Assembly: GCA_030737835.1 (NCBI GenBank)
Contig: CM060855.1
Location: 3,838,478-3,902,477 of the forward strand
From: Acorus gramineus
Taxonomy: Eukaryota; Streptophyta; Magnoliopsida; Acorales; Acoraceae
Direction: 5' to 3'
DNA length: 64,000 nt
How positions within the stretch are numbered: the stretch's first letter is position 1; every line of letters begins with the position of its first letter. The position numbers were made by a program, and so were the translations under genes. Of this stretch, positions 47,111 through 60,285 are shown one piece after another. The notes beneath the pieces were generated by a model. The model saw only the letters and a program-made list of their open reading frames with translations, was not told where the DNA came from and ran no database searches.

Positions 47111-47489
47111 TACCTTGGAACATTCTAGATTTATTTTTAGGTCTCCAAATTAATTCGAATATTTTTTTGGGTCCTTTCATTCTTATTTTTTACCCATTTA
47201 CTTTTAAGACCACTTTGAATGTTTGTAAACTTGTTTACAGTATCTTCATTCAAATGTCATATATTTAAAAAAAAAAAATGTTAGAGTGAAAGATTAAGTT
47301 AAAACTGAGATTTATTGGAATATTATTTCTAAAAGAAAATATTTATTTTGCATGGTTTGATTTAAAAATAATCATTAAGATATTTTAATTGGGAATAGGT
47401 GCTATGTCCAGTTATTGTGTTATGACTTCCAACTAAAGTCATTGAGTCACTCAGTTAATCATGCATTCCTAACTAGATATATAAAATAT
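47111..47489. other. Spacer with remnant repeat; no gene seen
   Basis: The first part (to about 47250) resembles the GGTCC/ATTTTTAGG phrases of the element at 47490-48079. The rest is AT-rich and unremarkable. Confidence 0.4.
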
Positions 47490-48079
47490 AGGGGAAATTA
47501 ATTAAGGGTCCCTCTAGTTATCCTCATATTATTTTTAGGTCCCTAGTCTTTTAAGAGATATCTTTAGGTCTTTAATTTAATATCTTATTAATTTTAGGTC
47601 CCAACTAACAGTTTCCATCTGTACCATCACTTCACATGCCCAAATTATCCTTTGTATGGATACATTTGTTAAATGGTCTGGGTGCATTGTCAAAGTGTCT
47701 GGGTGCATTGTTAGGCAGTTCAAATACATTGCTAATATGTTAAGATATTCACACTGTCATTGGCCACTAGGAGAGGGGTAGGTAGGGGGAGTGACCATGG
47801 GAGTTCAGAGTGGGAGGGAGACAGGTAATGGATGACAGATGGTTTTCAGGAGAGAGTGAAAAATAAGGAATTTTCAGGTGTTGAAGAAGGTGTTTTGGAG
47901 AGAGTAGAATGGAGTGAAAGGATATTTCCGGTACCACAAATGTTTTATCTAACTGATGTTAAGTTTAAGAACTTAAAAATAATAAAATATTAAAATAGGG
48001 ACCTCAAATATCTTCAAACATATCAGAGACTTAAAAATAATAATAGAATGACTAGTAAAACCCCTAATTAATTTTTCCT
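47490..48079. mobile_element. MITE with long inverted repeats (GGGGAAATTAATTAAGGG ends)
   Basis: The left GGGGAAATTAATTAAGGG...ATTATTTTTAGGTCCCTA is opposed on the right by TTAAAAATAATAATAGAATG...CCCCTAATTAATTTTTCCT. Imperfect inverted repeats span about 100 bp. No clear target duplication. About 590 bp, non-coding. Confidence 0.65.
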
Positions 48080-48329
48080 GATATAATCCAAACATCCAAT
48101 ATATGTCAATAAGAGAAAATCAGTGAAGGTACACATCTAAATTCTTTTGAGTATATATTTCAATTTTTATGAATGCATGTATTTCATTAAGCAGTTATAT
48201 ACAAAAAAATATGTTTCAGGTATTATATGAATGATTGTTAAAGTGAGTCCTTTGTAACTAATTTCAGACATGCGGTGGTAAAATGAACCAATTTACACTT
48301 GGTTCTAGTGATTGGAATATTAATGTTTT

Positions 48330-48788
48330 GACGTTTCTCGTTTGGATACAGTAAAAGATGTATTTTTTGGTATATATTTATTTCCACATAAGTGGTTATA
48401 AATAAAAATAAAATAATTTTGTGTTTGATTATGTTTTGAATTATTCTCATTGGAAAACATAATAATAAAGTTTTTGTTGTTTGAATAAAATGTGAATAAA
48501 GTGTGGATAAAGATTTATAAAAAATGAAAAAAGGAAAATAGTTTATATGACATGTGATTTATAAAAAGTGATGACAGTTGATTTGACAGTGAGTCCACAT
48601 ATTCTTTGAGTAGAATAACCTGGAATAACTTTAATTTCAAAGATTGGTTGGAATTCATATACAATTGTATATATCAATTTATTCCGACATAATTTATCCC
48701 TAGGTATTAAGGCTCCCAAACAACCAAAATCCACTATTCCTACTTATTCCACGATATTCCAACCCTTATTCCACATCCAAACGGGGGC
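48330..48788. mobile_element. Harbinger-like MITE related to 6251-6704
   Basis: Shares TTCTCATTGGAAAACATAAT, TTTTTGTTGTTTGAATAAA, GTTTATATGACATGTGATTT and the end CCAAACGGGGGC with the TTA-flanked element at 6251-6704. The left end is less clear. About 460 bp. Confidence 0.62.
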
Positions 48789-51534
48789 TACGGATTATGC
48801 TTTCCCAAGAGTCATATATAATCCAAACATTGTTTCTACAAAAGTGAAAAAACAGTTTTTAATTATTAAAAAAAAATCTAACAAAAGTGTGTTTCCTAAA
48901 ATCTTTTTTAAAAACAATTTTATATGAAAAATCATTTTTCAAACTCCTTTGTATCTGCACAATATTGGGTTTTGTTTTTTTTCCCCTTCAATACTATATG
49001 AGAAATTATTGAGATGGAATGGATACATATAATCTCCCCTCATATTCATTATAACTACTCAAATACAAAAAATCAAATCTTTTTCTAGACTACCATAGAT
49101 TTGGATGAGCATTTAGAATAGGACTGAATCATCTACTTGTTTTTTTTTCTTGTGTTTGTTTTTTTATACTTGGATCAAATATACGATTTAAAATTCGTAA
49201 ATAAAATGAGTTCATTCATCACATATGATGTTATTCATTTGATTAAATGAAAACAATCTCATTCAGTTGAGATAAACAAACACAAGAAAAGCATTCATAC
49301 CCATTTAAAATAAATGCTTATAAGAAAGAATAATTTATCACATTTCATGAAAAATAATAATATATGTACCTTAATATTATAATAATCAACTTGATGTTCA
49401 TCTACCAAAACATATATTTCCTTGAAGATATAAATATTGTTATTAACAACATTCTTTAAATAATGTGAGAAAACTAAAACAAGAGATCTGATGTGGAACT
49501 AAAGATCACATAAGAAAAACACAACACAAAGAAATATCAATGTACTTGGGTCAATCCAGCTTTATAAGCCCTGAAGGCCTGAACATGTTTGTACTCACTG
49601 AAAAATTGTCCTTACACATGATGCATTGATTTTATAAAAGCATGGGACATGACCCAATTAAAATCAATTTATTTCTCATTAATGTAATCAGTAGCCTTTG
49701 CTTTGCATTGGTTATTTTTCTCAGAAATGGCATTCACTAATTTTGTCATGTTGGTCTTAATTTTCAATAGTGATTTATGACTGACATATATTAGTATTGT
49801 TGCAGTGGTGGAACCCCTATATATTGTTTTATCTATATTAGTATTGTTGCAGTGATGGAACCCCTATATATTGTTTTATCTGGCTATTAATGTATAATAA
49901 GTAAGCTCTCTGTCACTACTGGTTTGGTTCTTTGGGAACTATAGGGTCAGCCAAATTCAGTTTTCAGACTGTGGAAATAAATATGCCTACTAAATGATAT
50001 TTTGAATTTGTGCAAAATTTGAAAATGTTTCAAGGAGGAAATTTCAAGCCTATCAATTATATGGAAAAAAAAAAAGTGATACGTTTAGCCCCATGAACAA
50101 CCTCATCCGCAGTCTACTTTGGCTTCCTTTATTTTTCTTTTTTTTAAAAAAATATAAACTAAGATAAACTAGGGCATTTTTTTTTATAAAATGAAAAAAT
50201 GCAGCCTTCTACATTGTGTTAAAACTCATATACTACAATGATACAATGTAAACTACGTTATTGCAGTTTATATGAGACTGTAAATGGAACTGCAAACAGA
50301 CTGAGTGTACAAAAGAAAATGTTGCATCCATTCTCATTCTCCTTCTGCTGAAACACCCATAAAATTTTGTTTTAAATCTTTCATTCATGTGTTCAATCCT
50401 GAATATCCCATAAAATTCTTCTTTCCATATGAATCAAACTTGATTCTGCGAGGAAAGAATTCTCCTTCTAGATCAAAATTATCAAACTGATTATAAATGT
50501 GTCTATAATAATGGAGGGTATTATAATACCTATGAACTTAATCCACTTCTTTATTTGAGAACTTAAAAAAAAAATACTCGTTATTTAAACATTGTTTTTA
50601 TCTTTATAGATGACATTTTGGGTATAAAAAAATCACCCAAAAAATGCCATCCTCTTTGTTTGAGGTCATTTTTACACCCTGTCGATTTTTTATATTTTTA
50701 GGCTCCGTTTGGTAAAGCATTCGCAGTGGTGGATGCCAGTGGACGCGACGCGCAAACAAACACATTTTCATCCCTCGTGTCAAGCACCCAAATTTAGCTT
50801 GTCGTATATGCATTTCCTTGCGTTCCTCGGACGCCTCAAAACATAGATTCGCCACACCACTCGTTCCCCCCCTGTGTTGAGCAACCGAGGACGCTATCAC
50901 GGCTCCGCCTAAAGGACCCTTAAAGTGCATATATAACCTCTAAATAGGTGTATGACATGGAAATGATTTTTGGGGCTGAGTATATCAAAGTTTGTTCAAT
51001 AATGTATCTTTTGATCTTTTCCAACCAAAAATTATAACAATATGCAATGCATGAATACAAAATTCAAATTCAAGTATTGGGGTGGGTCATATTAGATTGA
51101 AATGCATGGTGTAATTTTTCATATAGCATCAGGAGAAAATTTTCCAAACCTGTAATCTGTATTGGTTTTTTTTTTCATTCTTTTTTGGGTCAAAAAAGCT
51201 TTTTGTTTGACCTCAGATTGCTGTTAAGCTTCAACAACCCAAACAAATTGCCAGCCAAAATCATTTTTATTAAGTACCACAATTGTTCCCTTTTTTTTCC
51301 TTTTTTTTTTTTTTTGCATTATATACACTCTCAGCTCTGCAAAGAATACAGGATGTGAAAAAAAAAAAAAAACACAACAAACGAGACATATGAATGGGAC
51401 ATGGGGAAGAATCAAAAGCAAGGTATCACCAGGTGTATGAGTTAGGAATGACTGGAGAGAATAAAAGATCACAAAAAAAGAATAAACAGAAAACTCACCA
51501 GACCAAGATTGGACCGATCTCCTCTTCCACATTA
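48789..51534. other. Spacer downstream of NEK6; no gene recognised
   Basis: Contains a 47-bp tandem duplication (49787-49880), a palindromic small repeat (about 50200-50300) and a GC-richer patch at 50700-50925 (GGCTCCGTTTGGTAAAGC...CGGCTCCGCC) that may be a MITE fragment. Its last few hundred bases should hold the 3' untranslated region of the kinase gene (minus strand). Confidence 0.45.
49787..49880. repeat. 47-bp tandem duplication
   Basis: TATTAGTATTGTTGCAGTG(G/A)TGG, AACCCCTATATATTGTTTTA occurs twice in direct succession with one difference. Confidence 0.88.
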
Positions 51535-54500
51535 TCACACAGCGCCGCCGCCACCACCACCACGGTTGCTGGCATCCTCCGCCATCATCATCCCTTTGAG
51601 GCTCTTTGCCAACCATATCGCTGTCTCCCTCGGGGAGACCTTATCCTTCCCGAACGGTTTCAGCACAACCGCGAGCTCCCCCAGCCTGTCCTGCTGTAAG
51701 AGATCCGCCGACAACTCCAACAGACCCTCCAATGCCTCCGCTCTCTGCCTGAACGATTTCACGTCCAACACTTCCTTTCCTGGGGCGCTTGCCTCCTCTT
51801 CCTTTGGTCCTGGCTCCACCGCCCCCTCACAAGAAGAGCTCGGCCGCATGGTCTCCGAGGATCCTCCAGCATTGTCAGGAGGATCCGGTTTCAGATTCAC
51901 TACACAGTCCGGGGCGCCTGTTGGCTTCAGAGATAAGGATGGCGTGGTGGTGTTCCTCATTTCGACCAGGTTTTGAACACCCATTTCCACGGCTTCCATT
52001 ACGGGCTGTTCACTCCCTACACGAAAGCTGCTGTGTCTGATTACGTGTATGACATCGTCGAATGCGGGGGGTAGGTGAGCAGCAGTGGCTGTCTGCTTCT
52101 CAGGAGGTTGGATTGGCACATGTGAAATCTTTGATGTGCTTGAAGCTGAAGGTGTGATGTCTGTTATGGATGACAGTAATTCTCTGACGGTGAACTTATC
52201 ATCACCAACAGAGGATACAAGACTCATCTCAGGCACCATGGTCGTGGAGAGATCATCATATTTGCAAATGTATTCTTTCTCCTGCTGTGAGAAAGAGAGA
52301 TCTAATCCGGAGTTAGATGTCACATCATCACTGACCGAGATACTCTTTTTCTTATCTGCATTTTCACTTGCATTCCCGACTGAGCAAGGTTCGGATTCAA
52401 AGTCATTAGCATGGCTTCCCACAGATGGGGTCTCTGATGTGGAAGAATGATTCTGTGAAGCAATGGAGCAACTCAGTTCAGTCTGACCAGTTGAGTTTAG
52501 TGAACATGTCTCGCTCTTTTCCTTCACCAAGGTTGAGGGGACAAATGAATTGCATGGAACTGAAATTTGAGTTTGTTCTGATAAAGAATCTGAATCACCA
52601 TTATCTGGCTGCAATGCTCTGAGAGGCTCTGAAGGGATTTTTTTGGATTCTTGTGTTTCTCCGACCCTGTTTAACGCCTGCTTAAAAGCAGTACCTATTA
52701 GCTTCAGTGTCTTCTCAGGCTCTTTATTTACTTTGCTTGAACTAGGCTTCACTGCACTGGTGATAGGGCTAGTAATATCAGAGTCTGATGGCTTCGGAGC
52801 AGGAAAGGAAGATCGTCTTGCCAGGGGAGCTGGAGGCCGTTGCTTCGGCTTAATGGGGTTGCTATCTTCTGGAACTTGCTTAGGGGTATCAGGAAGTGGC
52901 TTGTCACACCTGGCTTTAGTCTTTGGAGAGGCGTCGAATACAGGCAACTGCAAAACTCATATGTCAGTATGTCATATATTTTGTGAGGATCCAAGGTCAT
53001 GTATGTCATATGGCATTTGAATATATGAAGACTACCCAAAACTCATATGTCAGTTTCTTAAAAGAAGAGAAAAAGAAAGAAAGAATATCAGAATGATCCA
53101 CCAGGTTGGCATAGTCATCCATGTGCTAGCTATAGAAATGCACCCTTTATTATGAGAAGAAAGAATCTGCTCCTACCAGATGTTTCAATGGGTGTGGAGG
53201 TTGCACGCGCTTCACAGAATCAACATTGGACTTGGCTGACACATTTACTGGACTATCTGTAATAGTTTTCGAACCAGAAGATCCCGTATTATTTGCTTTG
53301 GGTACCTTTGGTGATGCATCCACAAATCCGTTATGGTTGGGAGTACCAGCCTTCAAACGAGCACCTCTAATGGGAGAACTGTTTTCTCTAGATCTGCCTT
53401 CTTCTTTTAGAGCCATCAATATGCTCTTAATTGTTTTCGGAGGCTTGGACTTGGTTTGATGCATTTGGTCATTATCCGTTGATTTTCTGGTGTCTTGTTT
53501 GTTTCCATCTTCATCATCTATAGAGCACTGAACTGCCACTGAAGATTGACTACCACAGATAACTCCACCATCCATTGAAGTATTCTCCGAATCTGTGGCC
53601 TTGTTATGGTCACTGTCAGACACTAACCCTGAACCAGTTTTCTCACTTGAGCGCAAACTGTCCTTATCACTGCTGGATCTACTACTGCCTTGGCTTTCAG
53701 ACATGTTTTTTGGACTGCGGTGAGTGGTGGACATGGGCTTGTCTGGTGAATTTGTTACTGGGTCAGAAGAAGGACGATATTGATGAATATATGGTTGCAG
53801 ATAAGGATGCCTCAAAATTTCAGCCGCCTGAAGGTGATATCATAGAAATCAGATGATGCTGCAGGGATTAGTTTAGCAAATATAGCAAGAAATTTAAAAA
53901 AAAAGAAAAAAGCAGGCTTACATTTGGTCGTTGATCAGGATTCTTTCTGAGCATGCTCTTAATGAGAGATTTCCTGTATGATACAAAAGACCATTACATC
54001 CCAGTGTGTTAAAAAAAAATACACATGCAAATGGCAGGGGAACACACAGTTAAGAAATCTATAATCTATGAATAATGTTTGGTGGTGATTATTTATAACT
54101 ATAAGCATAAATATGTGCAATAGGAGATTAGCAAAAAAAGTATTCCAACTTTTTCTACTGGAAGAGGGCGTATATTTATTTGAAATCAGCCCACACATAT
54201 TCCCACAGGCAACAAAGTATATTACCAACATATTCGTGGTTTATATTGACAAGGAGATCGCACGTGCCTACCATTTATAGATAGAGTATTTCCAGGATGG
54301 TTGATTCGTAAAAAAAATCAGGTCAGATAGGCATCTTTTAGTATATATAAGTTTTTCAATGAGTTGAGCTGCAATGTAAATATAAAAGTCTACAAGGCCT
54401 TGATAGACATTGAATTTTTTGAAGAATTGTTGGTATTTATAGAGACCCCTTTCCACAATTTGTTTATGTAAAGGCAGTTATTCATCATTTGCCTAAGCTT

Positions 54501-57500
54501 TCCCAAGTTCATGGGAGGTTTATGAAATGGGGGCAATTTCGGAACAATGTAAATTATCAAAATGCATGCCCACAAGGAAACCAAGGGTCCCATTGATCTG
54601 TCAAAAAGGGCCCAATGGATGACAAGGATTAGAGAGAGTGATTCACTTATCTTGTACCCTGCAATTCTAGTTAAATAATAGATAAATGCTAATCAAATAT
54701 AGTGTAATTAGTAACCTTAAATTAATACTAGAAGAAATTAAACTAATTTAAACCTACAAAATGAAATCAATAACTCTAACATGGAATCATGGTAGTATTC
54801 TGTCCAAGCAGTTAAGATAGACGACATGGCACCATTCTCACTTACATAGAAGAAGAATAGCACGGTGGCAATGGACCCATGGAAGAACGATTTATCTTAC
54901 TGATTAATCCAGCCATATCCTAAAACCAGTATCATCTTGGTAAGTTCCATGATTAAAATCACTGACGCCATGAAGGTATACAAAAGCAGTGCAGTAATAT
55001 GCTATTAGAATCAACAGAGTGATTAGTTAGAACCCAAAGGATTAAATAATTCCAGAATACACCACATCTCACTTAGGCCTCCCATACACAATTATCATGG
55101 GATTCAGGCATGCAATGCAATTACACAACATTAAAAATAAATCGAATGCATTCATTCATAGATGAAAAGAAATGAGGTCATAATAGCTCATCAAATAGAG
55201 TGATCTTTCAACCACAGCATTGTCAAAAAACTACATCTACGGAAAATCATATATTGTTTCCATGTTCTAGCACTGCCTCACTACATGGCAAATTCATCAA
55301 CAAGCACATAAGGACAATTCCTTGCCAATCAAGAATGGGTATGAAGTGTGTTCTTAGCACATTTCTTCAGAACAAGCTTGATGTTGCCTTTGTTTTACAT
55401 TACCCATTCCATGACGACATTATTCATAAGGAAAGTAATAATATCAAGATTGTCAACTATGAATCATTATAGTGCAATTTTCCAACTTCTTCCAAGTCTA
55501 TTATTGGTTCATCTTCTTCGGAACAGGCGGGATGTTATCCCTGTTTTACATTACTCATTCCACGATGATATTAATAATGACAAGATTGTTAACAATTAAT
55601 CATCATGGAGCAAGTTTCCAACTTGATATAATGTTTCCATTCTCCTAAAACCTTAATATGTTAATAGATACTGCATTAAATATATTTCAGAATAACATAG
55701 AGATAATATCAACATCCATAAGGCAAATCATACAGTTACATTAAACAACTAAATGAAATTTGTACTCATGAGCAAATACATTATACATCATCTCCATGCT
55801 CGGATATCACTTCACATAAATGTTAAATTAGAAAAGACGGAAGGCATCTTACAAAGGCTTTAAATGCAGGCCGATGAGCAGCCATCTCATACATACAGCA
55901 CCCTGATAATATGAAAGCATGTTACAAGGTAATTGGCAAAAATTTATCATGAGGTAAGTTTGTAAGTTTGACAGGAAAATACATGAAGACACCATACCAA
56001 GAGACCAGATATCTGATTTGAACCCATACGGTATATCTGCAAGTAGCTCCGGACACATGTAATTGGGAGTCCCAACTACCTGCACAAATAAAAGTCAAAA
56101 ATTCAAAATCAACTACCTGGACATATTATCTGCACTGACAGAATTACAAACATGCATTCTTTTAATACAACAGACCCAGGTCTCAACATCTGAAGCATCA
56201 ATTCCCTTGATGGATTAGATGTTAAACATGGTCCCATAGACATTTCAGCTATCCATAGGTCAACAACATAAGAAATAATAATAAACAAGTAAAAGAACTT
56301 TCTTTGTCACACCACTATTAATTGCATATGAGAATCCAATCCCTTGATCACTTCATCCTTTAAACAGCCAGCCATTTAAAAGGAATAAAATAGCGGCAGA
56401 AAATGGCAGATATTTATGTAAGAATAACTCTGCATTTCACGTACCGAAGAAGCCAAGTCATCAGCTTTTAGGGTCTTGGCAAGTCCAAAATCTCCTGCAT
56501 GTAGGTGAGAAAGAACATAACAGATTAAGACAAATTCTAAAGTCCATGCATTATCAAATCTTCCCATCCAAATGGTAAAACATATCAAGTTACTAACCGA
56601 GCCGAATGTCATGATCCTTTGTAAGGAATATATTGGAACACTGTCACAAAAATAAATTACAGGAGGAAAATAAATATTTGTCACCAAAGCTACAATAGAA
56701 CCAAAATCAAAATGCTTGAATCCCCATCCACAAACCTTGAGGTCCCGATGAAGGACATATTTGGAATGCAAATACTCTACCGCAAGCAAAAGCTGAGTGA
56801 ACCATTTACACAGTTTCTGAAGAAAAAAATATTGCTCCAATCAATCACCAAACACATTTCACAAAAAACACTTTATGACAAGCAAAAAAAAAAAACAATA
56901 CCTCCTCTGGGAAGTAAGCCCCATTGGTTTTTTTCATCAACTCAGCCCTGTTGGAGAGAAAAATTACAATAAACTCCCCAAAAAACAAACTAATAATGCA
57001 GAAAATCAAACAAGCTTCATTTATTTTTCAAAATCACTCACACATCTCCACCTTCACAGTATCCAGTGACAATACAAACATAACAACCCTGCATTTCCAA
57101 TCAATTCAAATATGAAGCAACAGATGCTTTTATAAAACTTAAAAAACATGAAAACAAAAACAAAACCTACTAAACCACTGCTATTCTCACACCTTCTCCA
57201 CCCAAGCTTCCTTGAACTCCACAATGAACTGGTGTTGAATCCGCGCAATCAGCGCCATCTGAACTCGATAGAATTCAGATTGAAACACGTATAAATCATA
57301 CATTTCACTAAAAACGAAATCAAACTCAAAGAAAACGAAATCCCGATCAATCTGACTTACTTCCTGATGAGCCGATCTCCTGCACCGATCCGTCTGCCTC
57401 GCGAGCCGGATCTTCTTCAACACGTACCTAACATTCCACGAAACACAACAAAACCAATCAGAAACCCTAAAAAGACTTCAAAGACACACAAAACGACACA

Positions 57501-57630
57501 GAGAGCGAGAGAGAGAGAGAGAGAGTCGGTACTTCTTCTTCTCCATCTTGTGATTGACGAGGATCGCCGCCCCGAACGCCCCCCTCCCGATCTGCTCCAT
57601 GATCTCGTACTGATCCATCCGAGACTCCAT
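51535..57630 (-). CDS. NEK6: NIMA-related serine/threonine kinase, NEK6/IBO1 type, 14 exons
   Basis: Complete gene. Exons on the minus strand: 57630-57533, 57427-57361, 57258-57193, 57088-57042, 56947-56902, 56816-56736, 56640-56598, 56494-56445, 56079-55998, 55902-55853, 54919-54846, 53973-53922, 53827-53177, 52947-51535. All GT-AG, phases consistent, 939 residues. The kinase domain is N-terminal: GRGAFG at 15-20, catalytic K37, HRDLK at 131-135, DFG at 151-153, GTPNYMCPE at 169-177. A long Ser-rich tail follows and ends in a conserved module ([57 protein letters not shown]). Length and tail match Arabidopsis At3g44200 (NEK6/IBO1, listed in some databases as Nek5). That microtubule-associated kinase limits ectopic outgrowth and steers directional cell expansion. 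The kinase active site is intact. Confidence 0.94.
55345..55630. repeat. Diverged tandem duplication in NEK6 intron 10
   Basis: GGAACAGGCGGGATGTTATCC parallels GAACAAGCTTGATGTTGCC. TTTTACATTAC(C/T)CATTCCA(T/C)GA and AAGATTGT(C/T)AAC also occur twice, about 147 bp apart. Confidence 0.65.
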
Positions 57631-57897
57631 CGAAAATCGCACACGCTCAATCACCTCGAGATTCGCGAAAGCTGCCCGATCGATCGGTCCAAGCCCTCGG
57701 ATCGACCTACATTTCCGCCGGAGACCCCCAGATCTCCCCCGCCCGAGCTTCCCGCCTCGGAATTCGAGAACGGAGAGATTCCGAATCTCGAGAAACGAAA
57801 AGAAAAGAGAGAATGGAAGTGACTGAGAAGGTGATGAGTCAGTTTTTCTGGTTTTATTTTTTTTGCGATGTATTTATTAATTTTTAAATTAAAAATT
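57631..57897 (-). promoter_or_regulatory. NEK6 5' leader / proximal promoter
   Basis: The 200 bp before the start codon are GC-rich (TCGATCGGGCAGC..., CCCGCCTCGG) and lead abruptly into a Mutator-like MITE at 57898. By position this holds the 5' untranslated region. No TATA box assigned. Confidence 0.4.
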
Positions 57898-58861
57898 GGG
57901 TAAAATGCATGTACAACCCCCTGAAGTTTGTGAAAACTATCGAAACACCTCCTATAGTTTAAAATAAGGGAAATATCCATATAGCCCTTTAAACTACCTA
58001 AAATCCATAAAGCCCCGTGCTTTTTCTGAAATCCATATAACCCCCTGAAAATAACTATGTAAATCCAAATAGCCTTCTAAGTTATATTTTCATGGATAAA
58101 TTTAGATTATTCTGTAAATATTCTATCTAGTTAAATCTAACTGAATATATAGTATATTAACAAACCCCTACAATGTATTAAAAATATGAAAAATTATATG
58201 TAAATAATGATTTTATCTCTTCAAATATAGTTTTATAATCTATTCAGAGAGATAAAATCGTCACTTACATATGATTTTCTGCATTTTAAACAATTTGTAA
58301 GGGTTTTTTTAGTATACTGTGTTCTTAGTCAAAGTTAATCAAACAGAATATTTTTCATCTGTCAACGAAAGTTTAATTCAAGAGGTTATTTGGATTTATA
58401 TAATATTTTCATACGATTATATAGACTTTAGGAAAAATCAAGGGAATATATGGATTTCAATCAGTTTACAGGGAGTTATTTGGATTTTTTCCTTAAAAAT
58501 ATACACTTGCACTCTTTATTTTTATTTAAAAATATACACACTAACACACCATACTATATACTCCTCACTCAACTAAAAAAAATAGTAACATAAAAGTGTT
58601 ATTTTACTATTCAAAATAATATTTTATAATTATATACATACATTTTAAGTAATAAAAAAACATTCTTACATCTCAAATTAACATTCATATATTTTATTTA
58701 ATATACACCATTCATACATTTCATATGACAATGTTTTCATGTTATTATTTTTACTATGTTATCATGCAATTTAATTGATAGGAATGTAAAAACATATTTT
58801 TAAACTACAGGGGTGTGTTTGCAGATATGGAAAACTTGGGGGGCCAAAATGCATTTTACCC
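57898..58861. mobile_element. MITE with GGGTAAAATGCA ends, hosting a second MITE
   Basis: Left GGGTAAAATGCATGTACAAC, CCCCTGAAGTTTG, CTCCTATAGTTTAAA; right ACTACAGGGGTGTGTTT, AAACTTGGGGGGCC, AAAATGCATTTTACCC. Inverted repeats of about 60 bp. A distinct inverted-repeat element occupies about 57968-58492. Non-coding. Confidence 0.75.
57968..58492. mobile_element. Nested MITE, GGGAAATATCCATATAG type
   Basis: Left GGGAAATATCCATATAGCCC, right GGGAGTTATTTGGATTTTTTCC, with AACCCCCTGAAAATAAC and AATCCAAATAGCC repeated inward. Same family as 59535-60929. Flanking 9-mers TTAAAATAA and TTAAAAATA are similar but not identical. Nested inside 57898-58861. Confidence 0.7.
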
Positions 58862-58919
58862 TAAAAAAAAAGAAAGTGTTTAATTAAAGCTAATCATGGT
58901 TTAGTTTAATTAATCGTAG

Positions 58920-59330
58920 TTGTGTTAACGAAAGTCTTCGATGGGTCTTTGTTGATGGAAGTGCCGACAGTGCCAGCTTGGCCACCGTTACAGTTACCCG
59001 CGGCGCAACGAGTCTCTCGAATTATGCGCGGACGAACGGTCGTGATTTCTTCTCCGTTGGGAGGGTGAGTTTTACGAGAAGTTGTTCCGCGTGCTGACGT
59101 GGCGGTTCGTTCGGTCGCTCGTCGGGTGGTTTGGGTGATGGGCCTAAGGTGGTGGGACCCATTGTGGATAAATTGCGAATTGGGGGCCCACGGAAACCTA
59201 TGAACGTTAATCGTGAAGTTCGTCGGTCAGAGATCAGGGAAACGGACGGCTGTGGTTGAGTGGATGATAGTAGGCATAATGGGCCTTTCTTGGTGTGTTA
59301 ATTGGGCCCATATTAGTTGTTCCTTTTGAA
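58920..59330. promoter_or_regulatory. Isolated GC-rich patch, possible displaced promoter
   Basis: An unexpectedly GC-rich island in AT-rich DNA (GTTACCCGCGGCGCAACGAG, GTGCTGACGTGGCGG, GGTCGCTCGTCGGGTGG). GACGTGGC is a G-box/C-box-like core bound by plant bZIP factors. No coding frame. It lies 1.3 kb upstream of the NEK6 start, on the far side of a MITE insertion. Confidence 0.4.
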
Positions 59331-59534
59331 GAGCTTGCTTTAGGTGATTGTGCCAAACCACTTGTTACTGTGTTAGGTATCGTGATTGTCCCGTCATTAA
59401 CACAGTATTAATCTAACAAGATATATATTTCACTATATCAGGATATAATTTAATATATCAATATAAACAACGATACGTGAAATGTGTGAATTATATACAT
59501 TCAATTTGCATGAGTTTGTATTTAAAAAAATAAA

Positions 59535-59861
59535 GGGAAAAATCCATACAACCCCCTAAAATCTAACTGAAATCCATATAACTTCCTAAATTTCTTAAAA
59601 TCTATATAATCCCCCTAAAAACACCTAGGGCCTGTTTGGATAGGAGTATTGGGTGCTTGGATTGGGATTGAGAATCCCAATCCAGGTCAATAAGTTGTTT
59701 GGATAAATTTTAAAAAGGGGATTGGAATTGAGAGAGTGGGATTGGGAATCCTTGATTAGGGAGATTGGGAATCCCCCTCAAGAGGTGGTATTCCCTCAAT
59801 CCCAATCTAGGTGGATTGAAAAAAAGATATTTTTACCCAGGCTCTTCATCTCCCTTAACAC

Positions 59862-59896
<35 letters not shown>

Positions 59897-60254
59897 CATA
59901 ACATATTTAATATAAATATATGTATATATATATTTAATATAATATAATATATATTTAAATATATAATATAAATATATTAAAAAATATACATACATACATA
60001 TATATAATATATATAAAACATAATATATTTAATATAAATATATGTCTATATATAAATTTAAATAAAGAATATAAATATATTTAAAAATATACATATATAC
60101 ACATATATATATATTCAAGCATTAATTGTGATGCACACGTTCATAAATCCTCTTGATTTACTTTATTTATATAATATATGAATAAGAAAGTTTTCATAAC
60201 CTATTGATTGGATGATATGAGATTCATATAATTTATCATAACTAATTTGCTATG

Positions 60255-60285
<31 letters not shown>

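Noticed and set aside
51509-53020. Plus-strand open frames opposite NEK6 exons 13-14
   Set aside because: They are antisense shadows of a coding sequence whose minus-strand frame is clearly the real kinase tail.
59861-60110. (TA)-rich tract as a matrix attachment region or origin
   Set aside because: It lies inside a defined Harbinger-like element with 3-bp target duplication, which already explains it.
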